Shown: positions 51,341-59,955 of the stretch, in pieces
How positions within the stretch are numbered: position 1 is the first letter of the stretch
Layout: each line of letters starts with the position of its first letter
Assembly (NCBI RefSeq): GCF_012223425.1
Contig: NZ_CP038799.1
Location: 4,200,249-4,264,248 of the forward strand
From: Mycolicibacterium frederiksbergense
GTDB lineage: Bacteria > Actinomycetota > Actinomycetes > Mycobacteriales > Mycobacteriaceae
Direction: 5' to 3'
DNA: 64,000 nt
Notes under the pieces: model-generated
Database searches by the model: none
What the model was told of the DNA's origin: nothing
The model's input: the letters and a program-made list of their open reading frames with translations, nothing else
Program-made: the position numbers and the translations under genes

Positions 51341-52129
51341 ATGACTGAGACTGTTCTGGCCGCGGAAGAGGGTGGCGTCGCCATCCACGTCGGGCACCAC
51401 GTCATGGTGTTCGAACTGTTCGGCATGACCTTCAATGGCGACACGATCATGGCCACCGCGATCACCGCGTTGATCATCATCGGACTGGCGTTCTACCTGA
51501 AATCCAAGGTCACCTCCACCGGCGTTCCCGGTGGCGTGCAGCTGTTCTGGGAGGCGCTGACCATCCAGATGCGCCAGCAGATCGAGGGCTCGATCGGCAT
51601 GAAGATCGCCCCGTTCGTCCTGCCGCTGGCCGTCACGCTGTTCGTCTTCATCCTGATCTCCAACTGGCTGGCTGTGCTGCCATGGCAGTACGGCGGCTCC
51701 GACGGCGCCGCCGCCGAGCTCTACAAGGCCCCGGCCTCGGATATCAACTTCGTGCTGGCCCTCGCCCTGTTCGTCTTCATCTGCTACCACGCGGCGGGCA
51801 TCTGGCGGCGCGGCCCCATCGGCCACCCGATCGCCGTCGTCAAGGGTCACGTCCCCTTCCTGGCGCCGATCAACATCGTCGAGGAACTGGCCAAGCCGAT
51901 CTCGCTGGCACTGCGACTCTTCGGCAACATCTTCGCCGGCGGCATCCTCGTGGCGCTGATCGCGATGTTCCCCTGGTACATCCAGTGGCTGCCCAACGCC
52001 ATCTGGAAGACCTTCGACCTGTTCGTCGGCCTGATCCAGGCCTTCATCTTCAGCCTGCTGACGATCCTGTACTTCAGCCAGTCGATGGAAGTTCACGACG
52101 ACCACGACACCAAAGAGCACGCGCACTGA
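51341..52129 (+). CDS. atpB: ATP synthase subunit a
   Basis: Integral Fo subunit of 262 aa that forms the proton half-channels. The essential Arg lies in PISLALRLFGNIFAGG near the fourth helix; WYIQWLPNAIWKTFDLFVGL and FIFSLLTILYFSQS follow. The C-terminal His/Asp-rich tail (HDDHDTKEHAH) is polar. The 87-bp gap before atpE contains a strong ribosome site for atpE, AAGGAGGAAAAAGG. Confidence 0.96.
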   Translation: MTETVLAAEEGGVAIHVGHHVMVFELFGMTFNGDTIMATAITALIIIGLAFYLKSKVTSTGVPGGVQLFWEALTIQMRQQIEGSIGMKIAPFVLPLAVTLFVFILISNWLAVLPWQYGGSDGAAAELYKAPASDINFVLALALFVFICYHAAGIWRRGPIGHPIAVVKGHVPFLAPINIVEELAKPISLALRLFGNIFAGGILVALIAMFPWYIQWLPNAIWKTFDLFVGLIQAFIFSLLTILYFSQSMEVHDDHDTKEHAH

Positions 52130-52216
52130 CGTTTCTACCCGTTTGACCAAACTGCACGGACACGTACGAACAGAAGTCCTGGTGGCACCGCCGCCAGTTA
52201 CAAGGAGGAAAAAGGA

Positions 52217-52477
52217 ATGGAACTCGATCCCAACGCTCTCATCACCATGGGCGCGCTGATCGGTGGCGGTGTGATCATGGGTGGCGCTGCCATCGGTGCC
52301 GGTATCGGTGACGGTATCGCGGGTAACGCGCTGATCTCCGGCATCGCCCGGCAGCCCGAGGCCCAGGGCCGGCTGTTCACCCCGTTCTTCATCACCGTCG
52401 GTCTGGTGGAGGCCGCGTACTTCATCAACCTGGCGTTCATGGCGCTGTTCGTCTTCGCCACGCCGGGCCTGCAGTAG
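52217..52477 (+). CDS. atpE: ATP synthase subunit c
   Basis: Two-helix proteolipid of 86 aa. The ion-carrying carboxylate is E65 in GLVEAAYFINLAF. In tuberculosis numbering the bedaquiline contacts E61, A63 and I66 correspond to E65, A67 and I70 here and are unchanged, as is the conserved loop ARQPEAQGRLF. The N-terminus is longer by about 5 residues than in tuberculosis. Very strong ribosome site AAGGAGG, fitting the high copy number of c in the ring. Confidence 0.97.
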   Translation: MELDPNALITMGALIGGGVIMGGAAIGAGIGDGIAGNALISGIARQPEAQGRLFTPFFITVGLVEAAYFINLAFMALFVFATPGLQ

Positions 52478-52486
52478 TCCGACAGC

Positions 52487-52987
52487 ATGGACCAGCTGAC
52501 CGTATCCATCGTGGCCGCGGAAGAGGGCGGGGGGACCAGTAACTTCCTGGTCCCCAACGGCACCTTTTTCGCCGTGCTGCTCATCTTCCTGATCACGCTC
52601 GGCGTGATCTGGAAATGGGTGGTGCCGCCGATCAGCAAGGTGCTCGCCGAGCGCGAGGCCATGCTGGCCAAAACTGCTGCCGACAGCCGTAAGTCGGCTG
52701 AACAGGTGGCAGCCGCTCAGGCCGACTACGACGAGGCGATGGCCGGCGCACGCGCCGAGGCATCGGCACTTCGTGACGAGGCACGCGCCGAAGGCCGTCA
52801 GGTCGTCGACTCGAAGCGGGCCGAGGCCAGCGGTGAAGTCGCCGAGACGGTACGCCAGGCCAACGAGAAGCTGTCCCAACAGGGTTCAGCGGCTCAAGCC
52901 GAGCTGGCCTCGTCGGTGGATGGCCTGTCGGCCACCCTGGCGAGCCGCATCCTCGGCGTCGACGTGAATTCGGGACGGAACAACTAG
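52487..52987 (+). CDS. atpF: ATP synthase subunit b
   Basis: Stator subunit of 166 aa: one N-terminal helix (about 26-46, FFAVLLIFLITLGVIW) and a long Ala/Glu-rich coiled coil to residue 150. It pairs with the b'-delta fusion encoded next, which begins directly after its stop codon (TAG then ATG). Starts 9 bp after atpE. Confidence 0.95.
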   Translation: MDQLTVSIVAAEEGGGTSNFLVPNGTFFAVLLIFLITLGVIWKWVVPPISKVLAEREAMLAKTAADSRKSAEQVAAAQADYDEAMAGARAEASALRDEARAEGRQVVDSKRAEASGEVAETVRQANEKLSQQGSAAQAELASSVDGLSATLASRILGVDVNSGRNN

Positions 52988-54325
52988 ATGTCGACATTCA
53001 TCGGACAGCTGATCGGCTTCGCCGTCATCGTGTTCATCATCACCAAATGGGTGGCGCCCCTGGTGAAGGGGTTGATGGTCAAGCAGCAAGAGGCCATCCG
53101 GGTTGCCCTGGCCGAGAGTGCCGAAGCGGCGAAGAAGCTCGCCGAGGCCGATGCCATGCACGCCAAGGCACTGGCCGACGCCGAGGCCGAAGCCGGCAGC
53201 GTCACCGGTGAGGCGAAGCAGGATTCCGAGCGCATCAAGGCCCAGCTGGAAGAGCAGGCCGGAGTCGACGCCGAGCGCATCAAGGCCCAGGGCGGGCAAC
53301 AGGTTCACCTGTTGCGCCAGCAGCTGGTGCGGGAACTGCGGCTCGGGCTCGGCGATGAGGCTGTCACCAAGGCCGCGGACCTGGTCCGTGCCCACGTGGC
53401 CGACGCGGGCGCGCAGGCGGCCACCGTCGACCGCTTCCTCGACGATCTCGACCAGATGGCCCCGTCGGCCGCGGTGATCGAGACCGGTGCCACGGCGGGA
53501 CTGCGGGCGGCCAGCCGTGAGGCACTGGCCAACCTGGTCTCGGAGTTCGACAGCGTGGCCGGTGGTTTGGACGCCGAGGGTCTGACGGCCCTGGCCGACG
53601 ACCTGGCCGCGGTGGCGAAGCTGCTCATCACCGAGAGCGCCCTGACCAAGCACCTGGCTGAGCCGGCCGATTCCGCCGCGGCGAAGGTCGCGCTGGTCGA
53701 CAAGCTGCTGACCGGCAAGATCGGTGAGCCTGCCCTGAAGCTGGTTCGTACCGCCGGATCCCAGCGCTGGTCCACCGAGGCCAACCTGGTCGACGGGATC
53801 GAGCACATCGCGCGGCTGGCCCTCCTGCAGCGTGCGCATGCCGCCGGCGAGGTCGACGAGGTGGAGGACCAGCTGTTCCAGTTCGGTCGGGTCCTCGACG
53901 CCGAGCCCAGGCTGTCCGCGCTGCTGAGCGACTACACCACCGATGCAGCGGGTCGAATCGCGCTGCTGGACAAGGTGGTCGGTACCGGAAGCAGCGCCAA
54001 CGGCACTGCCGCCGCGTTGTTGTCACAGACCATCGGCCTGCTCCGCGGGGAACGTGCCGATGAAGCTGTCATCGATCTCGCCGAGCTCGCAGTGGCCCGT
54101 CGCGGAGAGGTCGTGGCTCACGTCAGCGCCGCTGCGGATCTGACCGATGCCCAGCGCGACCGCCTGGCGGCCGTGCTCACGCGCATCTACGGGCACCCGG
54201 TGTCCGTCCAGTTGCATGTCGATCCGGAACTGCTCGGTGGTCTGTCGATCACCGTCGGTGACGAAGTGATCGACGGATCCATCGCGTCCCGCTTGGCTGC
54301 CGCGCAGACCCAGCTGCCGGACTGA
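52988..54325 (+). CDS. atpH: ATP synthase fused subunit b'-delta
   Basis: Protein of 445 aa. Residues 1 to about 170 are a second b-type stalk (N-terminal helix FIGQLIGFAVIVFIITKWV, then coiled coil), and about 180-445 is the delta subunit, with the OSCP-like tail VHVDPELLGGLSITVGDEVIDGS. This fusion is specific to mycobacteria and close relatives, and is one of the clearest taxonomic marks in the window. A 47-bp gap with AGGTAGGAAG leads to atpA. Confidence 0.96.
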   Translation: MSTFIGQLIGFAVIVFIITKWVAPLVKGLMVKQQEAIRVALAESAEAAKKLAEADAMHAKALADAEAEAGSVTGEAKQDSERIKAQLEEQAGVDAERIKAQGGQQVHLLRQQLVRELRLGLGDEAVTKAADLVRAHVADAGAQAATVDRFLDDLDQMAPSAAVIETGATAGLRAASREALANLVSEFDSVAGGLDAEGLTALADDLAAVAKLLITESALTKHLAEPADSAAAKVALVDKLLTGKIGEPALKLVRTAGSQRWSTEANLVDGIEHIARLALLQRAHAAGEVDEVEDQLFQFGRVLDAEPRLSALLSDYTTDAAGRIALLDKVVGTGSSANGTAAALLSQTIGLLRGERADEAVIDLAELAVARRGEVVAHVSAAADLTDAQRDRLAAVLTRIYGHPVSVQLHVDPELLGGLSITVGDEVIDGSIASRLAAAQTQLPD

Positions 54326-54372
54326 CCCCGAAGACTTATCACCCAGATCAAAAGGTAGGAAGACGAAAAACC

Positions 54373-56022
54373 ATGGCAGAGTTGACAATCTCGGCTGCTG
54401 ATATCGAAGGTGCCATCGAGGGCTACGTATCCTCGTTTTCCGCCGACACCGAGCGGGAAGAGGTCGGCACCGTTGTCGATGCCGGTGACGGCATCGCCCA
54501 CGTCGAGGGCCTGCCCTCGGTCATGACACAGGAGCTGCTCGAATTCCCGGGCGGCGTTCTGGGCGTGGCGATGAACCTCGACGAGCACAGCGTCGGCGCC
54601 GTGATCCTGGGTGACTTCGCGAAGATCGCCGAAGGCCAGCAGGTCAAGCGCACCGGCGAGGTGCTCTCCGTGCCGGTGGGTGACGCCTTCCTCGGCCGCG
54701 TGGTGAACCCGCTGGGCCAGCCGATCGACGGCCAGGGCGACATCGCCTCGGACACTCGGCGTGCCCTCGAACTGCAGGCCCCCTCGGTGGTGCAGCGCCA
54801 GGGCGTCAGTGAGCCGCTGCAGACCGGTATCAAGGCCATCGACGCCATGACGCCGATCGGCCGCGGCCAGCGCCAGCTGATCATCGGTGACCGCAAGACC
54901 GGCAAGACCGCCGTCGCCGTCGACACGATCCTCAACCAGCGTGGGGCGTGGGAGACCGGCGACCCCAAGCAGCAGGTGCGCTGCGTCTACGTCGCCATCG
55001 GCCAGAAGGGCACCACGATCGCCTCGGTGAAGCGGGCGCTCGAAGACGGCGGTGCGATGGAGTACACCACCATCGTCGCGGCCCCCGCCTCCGACGCTGC
55101 CGGCTTCAAGTGGCTGGCGCCCTACACCGGTTCGGCCATCGGCCAGCACTGGATGTACGACGGCAAGCACGTCCTCATCGTGTTCGACGACCTGTCCAAG
55201 CAGGCCGACGCCTACCGCGCCATCTCGCTGCTGCTGCGGCGCCCGCCGGGTCGCGAGGCATTCCCCGGCGACGTGTTCTACCTGCACTCCCGCCTGCTGG
55301 AGCGTTGCGCCAAGCTGTCCGACGAGCTCGGCGGTGGATCGATGACCGGCCTGCCGATCATCGAGACCAAGGCCAACGACATCTCGGCGTTCATCCCGAC
55401 CAACGTCATCTCGATCACCGACGGCCAGTGCTTCCTGGAGTCGGACCTGTTCAACCAGGGCGTGCGACCGGCCATCAACGTCGGTGTCTCGGTGTCCCGC
55501 GTCGGTGGTGCCGCCCAGATCAAGGCGATGAAAGAGGTAGCGGGCTCGCTGCGCCTCGACCTGTCGCAGTACCGCGAGCTGGAGGCCTTCGCGGCCTTCG
55601 CCTCGGATCTGGACGCGGCCTCCAAGGCGCAGCTGGACCGCGGTGTGCGTCTGGTCGAGCTGCTCAAGCAGCCCCAGTACAGCCCGCTGGCCGTCGAGGA
55701 TCAGGTCGTCGCGATCTTCCTCGGGACCAAGGGCCACCTGGATTCAGTTCCCGCCGAAGACGTCTCGCGCTTCGAGACCGAGCTGCTGGAGCATGTGAAG
55801 GCCAGCCACTCGGACATCCTCAACGGCATCAAGGAGAGCAAGAAGCTCTCCGAGGAAGCCGAGGAGAAGCTGGTCACCGTGATCAACGACTTCAAGAAGG
55901 GCTTCTCGGCATCTGACGGCAGCTCGGTCGTCGTCAACGAGGCCGACTCCGAGGCCCTCGATCCCGAGGACCTGGAGAAGGAATCGGTCAAGGTCCGCAA
56001 GCCTGCTCCCAAGAAGGCCTAG
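54373..56022 (+). CDS. atpA: ATP synthase subunit alpha
   Basis: F1 subunit of 549 aa with Walker A GDRKTGKT (172-179), Walker B in HVLIVFDDLSKQ, and the arginine finger in SVSRVGGAAQ. A C-terminal extension of about 36 residues beyond the usual alpha end (GSSVVVNEADSE...KPAPKKA) is present; in mycobacteria this tail holds back ATP hydrolysis. Ribosome site AGGTAGGAAG precedes the ATG. Confidence 0.97.
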   Translation: MAELTISAADIEGAIEGYVSSFSADTEREEVGTVVDAGDGIAHVEGLPSVMTQELLEFPGGVLGVAMNLDEHSVGAVILGDFAKIAEGQQVKRTGEVLSVPVGDAFLGRVVNPLGQPIDGQGDIASDTRRALELQAPSVVQRQGVSEPLQTGIKAIDAMTPIGRGQRQLIIGDRKTGKTAVAVDTILNQRGAWETGDPKQQVRCVYVAIGQKGTTIASVKRALEDGGAMEYTTIVAAPASDAAGFKWLAPYTGSAIGQHWMYDGKHVLIVFDDLSKQADAYRAISLLLRRPPGREAFPGDVFYLHSRLLERCAKLSDELGGGSMTGLPIIETKANDISAFIPTNVISITDGQCFLESDLFNQGVRPAINVGVSVSRVGGAAQIKAMKEVAGSLRLDLSQYRELEAFAAFASDLDAASKAQLDRGVRLVELLKQPQYSPLAVEDQVVAIFLGTKGHLDSVPAEDVSRFETELLEHVKASHSDILNGIKESKKLSEEAEEKLVTVINDFKKGFSASDGSSVVVNEADSEALDPEDLEKESVKVRKPAPKKA

Positions 56023-56029
56023 GTAACCA

Positions 56030-56956
56030 ATGGCAGCCACACTGCGCGAGCTACGCGGACGTATCCGCTCGGCCGGGGCGATCAAGAAGATCACCAAGGC
56101 TCAAGAGCTGATCGCCACGTCGCGGATCGCCAAGGCGCAGGCTCGGGTCCAAGCGGCCCGGCCCTACGCCACCGAAATCACCAGCATGCTCACCGAGCTG
56201 GCCGGCGCCAGCGCGCTGGATCACCCGCTGCTCGTCGCGCGGGAGAACCCGAAGCGGGCCGCCGTGCTGGTGGTGTCCTCGGACCGTGGCCTGTGCGGCG
56301 GCTACAACGCCAACGTGCTGCGTCGCGCCGAGGAACTGTTCTCACTGCTGCGCGACGAGGGCAAGTCCCCGGTGGTCTACGTCATCGGCCGGAAGGCGCT
56401 GGGCTACTACAACTTCCGCCAGCGTGACGTGGTGGAGTCGTGGACCGGCTTCTCGGAGCGACCCACCTACGAGCACGCCAAGGAGGTCGCCGACACCCTG
56501 GTGACGGCGTTCATGTCGGGCGCCGATGACGACGGCGACGACGGCGGTGCGGACGGCATCCTCGGTGTCGACGAACTGCACATCGTGTCGACCGAGTTCC
56601 GGTCGATGCTGTCGCAGACCGCGGCGGCACTGCGGATCGCCCCGATGGTCGTCGAGTACGTCGAAGACGCACCGGATGAGGGCCCGCACACCCTGTTCTC
56701 GTTCGAGCCGAACGCCGAGAACCTGTTCGACGCGCTCCTGCCGCGCTACATCGCCACCCGCGTGTACGCGGCACTGCTGGAGGCGGCCGCCTCGGAGTCG
56801 GCTTCACGCCGGCGCGCCATGAAGTCGGCCACCGACAACGCCGACGATCTGATCAAGGCACTCACGCTGGCGGCCAACCGCGAGCGTCAGGCGCAGATCA
56901 CCCAGGAAATCAGCGAGATCGTCGGTGGCGCCAACGCGCTGGCCGACGCCAAGTAA
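56030..56956 (+). CDS. atpG: ATP synthase subunit gamma
   Basis: Central-stalk subunit of 308 aa: N-terminal helix RGRIRSAGAIKKITKAQEL, the Rossmann-like middle domain, and C-terminal helix ANRERQAQITQEISEIVGG. Residues about 163-180 form the acidic Gly/Asp loop (SGADDDGDDGGADG) found only in mycobacterial gamma, which contacts the c-ring side and limits ATP hydrolysis in studied species. Starts 7 bp after atpA. Confidence 0.96.
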   Translation: MAATLRELRGRIRSAGAIKKITKAQELIATSRIAKAQARVQAARPYATEITSMLTELAGASALDHPLLVARENPKRAAVLVVSSDRGLCGGYNANVLRRAEELFSLLRDEGKSPVVYVIGRKALGYYNFRQRDVVESWTGFSERPTYEHAKEVADTLVTAFMSGADDDGDDGGADGILGVDELHIVSTEFRSMLSQTAAALRIAPMVVEYVEDAPDEGPHTLFSFEPNAENLFDALLPRYIATRVYAALLEAAASESASRRRAMKSATDNADDLIKALTLAANRERQAQITQEISEIVGGANALADAK

Positions 56957-56980
56957 GCCCCGTAGGAAGCGAAAAGAGAT

Positions 56981-58411
56981 ATGACTGCTGTCGCAGAAAA
57001 GACCACGACGGGTCGCGTTGTTCGTATCACCGGCCCCGTGGTCGACGTGGAGTTTCCGCGTGGCGCGGTACCCGACCTGTTCAACGCCCTGAACGCCGAG
57101 ATCACCTACGGCGAGCTGGCCAAGACCCTGACACTGGAGGTCGCCCAGCACCTGGGTGACAACCTGGTCCGCACCATCTCCATGCAGCCCACCGACGGCC
57201 TGGTGCGCGGCACCGAGGTCTCCGACACCGGCGCCTCCATCTCGGTGCCCGTCGGCGACGGCGTCAAGGGCCACGTGTTCAACGCCCTCGGCGACTGCCT
57301 CGACGAGCCCGGCTACGGCGAGGACTTCGACCACTGGTCGATCCACCGCAAGCCGCCGGCCTTCGCCGACCTGGAGCCCCGCACCGAGATGCTGGAGACC
57401 GGTCTGAAGGTCGTCGACCTGCTCACGCCGTACGTGCGTGGCGGCAAGATCGCCCTGTTCGGCGGTGCCGGCGTCGGCAAGACCGTGCTGATCCAGGAGA
57501 TGATCAACCGCATCGCCCGCAACTTCGGTGGCACCTCGGTGTTCGCCGGCGTGGGGGAGCGCACCCGTGAGGGCAACGACCTGTGGGTCGAGCTCGCGGA
57601 TGCCAACGTGCTCAAGGACACCGCCTTGGTGTTCGGCCAGATGGATGAGCCGCCGGGCACGCGTATGCGCGTCGCCCTGTCCGCGCTGACCATGGCGGAG
57701 TACTTCCGCGATGAGCAGAACCAGGACGTGCTGCTGTTCATCGACAACATCTTCCGGTTCACCCAGGCCGGCTCCGAGGTGTCGACCCTGCTGGGCCGTA
57801 TGCCTTCGGCCGTGGGTTACCAGCCGACGCTGGCCGACGAGATGGGTGAGCTCCAGGAGCGCATCACCTCGACGCGTGGTCGTTCGATCACCTCGATGCA
57901 GGCCGTGTACGTGCCCGCCGACGACTACACCGACCCGGCCCCGGCGACCACCTTCGCCCACCTGGATGCCACCACCGAGCTCTCGCGTGCGGTGTTCTCC
58001 AAGGGCATCTTCCCCGCGGTGGATCCGCTGGCATCGTCCTCGACGATCCTGCACCCCAGCGTGGTCGGCGACGAGCACTACCGCGTCGCCCAGGAAGTCA
58101 TCCGGATCCTGCAGCGCTACAAGGATCTTCAGGACATCATCGCCATCCTCGGTATCGACGAGCTGTCCGAAGAGGACAAGGTGCTGGTGTACCGCGCCCG
58201 TAAGATCGAGCGCTTCCTGAGCCAGAACATGATGGCGGCCGAGCAGTTCACCGGGCAGCCCGGCTCGACCGTGCCGCTCAAGGAGACCATCGAGGCCTTC
58301 GACAAGCTGTCCAAGGGTGAGTTCGACCACCTGCCCGAGCAGGCGTTCTTCCTCATCGGTGGCCTGGACGACCTGGCGAAGAAGGCAGAAACCCTCGGCG
58401 CCAAGCTGTGA
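56981..58411 (+). CDS. atpD: ATP synthase subunit beta
   Basis: Catalytic F1 subunit of 476 aa. Walker A GGAGVGKT (161-168), catalytic Glu in GERTREGND, Walker B in VLLFIDNIFRF, and the DELSEED lever (here DELSEEDKVL). No anomalies. Spacing of 24 bp from atpG with ribosome site AGGAAG. Confidence 0.98.
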   Translation: MTAVAEKTTTGRVVRITGPVVDVEFPRGAVPDLFNALNAEITYGELAKTLTLEVAQHLGDNLVRTISMQPTDGLVRGTEVSDTGASISVPVGDGVKGHVFNALGDCLDEPGYGEDFDHWSIHRKPPAFADLEPRTEMLETGLKVVDLLTPYVRGGKIALFGGAGVGKTVLIQEMINRIARNFGGTSVFAGVGERTREGNDLWVELADANVLKDTALVFGQMDEPPGTRMRVALSALTMAEYFRDEQNQDVLLFIDNIFRFTQAGSEVSTLLGRMPSAVGYQPTLADEMGELQERITSTRGRSITSMQAVYVPADDYTDPAPATTFAHLDATTELSRAVFSKGIFPAVDPLASSSTILHPSVVGDEHYRVAQEVIRILQRYKDLQDIIAILGIDELSEEDKVLVYRARKIERFLSQNMMAAEQFTGQPGSTVPLKETIEAFDKLSKGEFDHLPEQAFFLIGGLDDLAKKAETLGAKL

Positions 58412-58441
58412 CCGGTCTAGTGGCCCGAAAGGTGGTGTGGC

Positions 58442-58807
58442 ATGGCTGAACTGGACGTCGAGATCGTCGCCGTCGAGCGTGAGTTGTGGTCCGGCAAGGC
58501 CACGTTCGTCTTCACCCGCACCACTGCGGGCGAGATCGGCATCCTGCCGCGACACATCCCGTTGGTGGCCCAGCTGGTCGACGACGCCATGGTGCGCGTC
58601 GAGCGGGAGGGCGAGGATGACCTTCGCATCGCCGTCGACGGTGGATTTCTGTCGGTGACCGAGTCCGGGGTGAGTCTCTTGGTGGAGAACGCCCAGTTCG
58701 AGTCGGAGATCGATGCCGACGCGGCCAAGCAGGACTCCGAATCCGACGATCCTGCCACCGCAGCCTGGGGCCGCGCGCGGCTGCGCGCGGTCGGGCAGAT
58801 CGACTAG
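58442..58807 (+). CDS. atpC: ATP synthase subunit epsilon
   Basis: F1 subunit of 121 aa with the N-terminal beta-sandwich (LDVEIVAVERELWSGKATFV, GEIGILPRHIPLVAQL) and a shortened C-terminal helical part, as in other mycobacteria. It links gamma to the c-ring. Ribosome site AAAGGTGG before the ATG. It ends 12 bp before the DUF2550 gene, which is therefore likely read from the same mRNA. Confidence 0.95.
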   Translation: MAELDVEIVAVERELWSGKATFVFTRTTAGEIGILPRHIPLVAQLVDDAMVRVEREGEDDLRIAVDGGFLSVTESGVSLLVENAQFESEIDADAAKQDSESDDPATAAWGRARLRAVGQID

Positions 58808-58819
58808 TAGGAACCGCCG

Positions 58820-59263
58820 ATGAGCGCGTCCATGTTGTTCATGGTCGCGCTCGTCGGCGTTTTGCTGTTGGCGGTGGTCGCCCTCGGCTACCGCCTGTGG
58901 AAGCTGCGCCAGGTGGGCGGTACCGCCGCCATCCTGCGCGACTATCCGGCCGAGGGCGGAGCCGGCTGGCGCCATGGCGTGCTGCGTTACCGCGGTGGCG
59001 AGGCCGAGTTCTACCGGTTGTCGAGCGCACGCTGGTGGCCGGATCGCCGGCTGAGCAGGCTGGGACTTGAGGTCGTCTCCCGGCGCTCCCCGCGCGGCGA
59101 CGAGTTCGACATCATGACCGAAGAGATCGCCGTGCTCGAACTGCGCGATGTCAGCCCCGAACGCGGGCGCGGTTATGAAGTGGCGCTCGACCGCGGGGCA
59201 TTGACGGCCTTCACCTCATGGGTGGAATCACGGCCGTCGCCGCGGGCGCGGCGGCGTAATTGA
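58820..59263 (+). CDS. DUF2550 membrane protein
   Basis: Protein of 147 aa with one N-terminal helix (about residues 3-25, LFMVALVGVLLLAVVALGYRLW) and a basic cytoplasmic or outer domain. DUF2550 proteins follow atpC in mycobacteria and their role is not known. The sequence is Arg-rich, including RWWPDRRLSRLG and a C-terminal RRRN. Convergent with the adenosyltransferase gene, 34 bp apart. Confidence 0.85.
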   Translation: MSASMLFMVALVGVLLLAVVALGYRLWKLRQVGGTAAILRDYPAEGGAGWRHGVLRYRGGEAEFYRLSSARWWPDRRLSRLGLEVVSRRSPRGDEFDIMTEEIAVLELRDVSPERGRGYEVALDRGALTAFTSWVESRPSPRARRRN

Positions 59264-59297
59264 ATCCCGGGTCGCTTGGCTCTCCCCCCGGTGGTGA

Positions 59298-59873
59298 TTA
59301 GGTTCGCTGGCCGCCGGGCTGCCATTTCACATCGCCGTCCGGGTTGGCCACCCTCGACAGGATGAAGAGCAGGTCAGACAGCCTGTTGAGGTATTTCGCC
59401 GGTAGCACATTCACGGATCCACCGTGCTGGTCGACCGCCCGCCACGCGGAGCGCTCGGCGCGGCGGGTGACGGTGCGCGCCACATGCAGCAGCGCCGACA
59501 GCGCGGTCCCGCCCGGCAGGATGAACGAGTCGAGTTTGGGCAGGTCCTCGTTGAAGTCGTCGCACCAGCCTTCGAGCCGGTCGATGTAATCCTGCAGAAC
59601 CCGCAGCGGCGGATATTCCGGGTTGTCGACCACCGGGGTGGAGAGGTCGGCACCCGCGTCGAACAGGTCGTTCTGGATCTGCAACAGAACTGCGCGGATC
59701 CGGTCATCGGGCCGGCCCAGCGATACCGCAACACCGATGGCCGCATTGGCCTCATCGCAGTCCGCGTAGGCCTCGAGCCGGGCGTCGTTCTTGGAGACCC
59801 GGCTGAAATCGCTCAGCCCGGTGGTGCCGTCGTCGCCGGTCCGGGTATAGATGCGGGTCAGGTGCACGGCCAT
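59298..59873 (-). CDS. Cob(I)alamin adenosyltransferase, PduO type
   Basis: Protein of 191 aa that transfers adenosyl from ATP to cob(I)alamin to make the B12 coenzyme. Marks: TRTGDDGTTGL at the N-terminus (ATP-binding), EAYADCDEANAAIG, the Arg-rich ARTVTRRAERSAW helix, and LNRLSDLLFILSR. The start ATG at 59873 is 83 bp from the divergent murA start. No cobalamin riboswitch is seen. Confidence 0.93.
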   Translation of the reverse strand: MAVHLTRIYTRTGDDGTTGLSDFSRVSKNDARLEAYADCDEANAAIGVAVSLGRPDDRIRAVLLQIQNDLFDAGADLSTPVVDNPEYPPLRVLQDYIDRLEGWCDDFNEDLPKLDSFILPGGTALSALLHVARTVTRRAERSAWRAVDQHGGSVNVLPAKYLNRLSDLLFILSRVANPDGDVKWQPGGQRT

Positions 59874-59955
59874 GGTTCAACGGTACCGGTCCATCCAGCG
59901 CCGATGTGGCCGCAGCGTTCTGTAACCAGGGCCAGGTCTGCTTACACTGGCCCGC

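Noticed and set aside
56804..58975. Minus-strand open frame of about 720 codons
   Set aside because: Antisense to atpD, atpC and the end of atpG; these are certain genes, and the antisense product has no domain pattern.
59874..59955. Cobalamin riboswitch before the PduO-type gene
   Set aside because: The gap is only 82 bp and lacks the B12-box type sequence.
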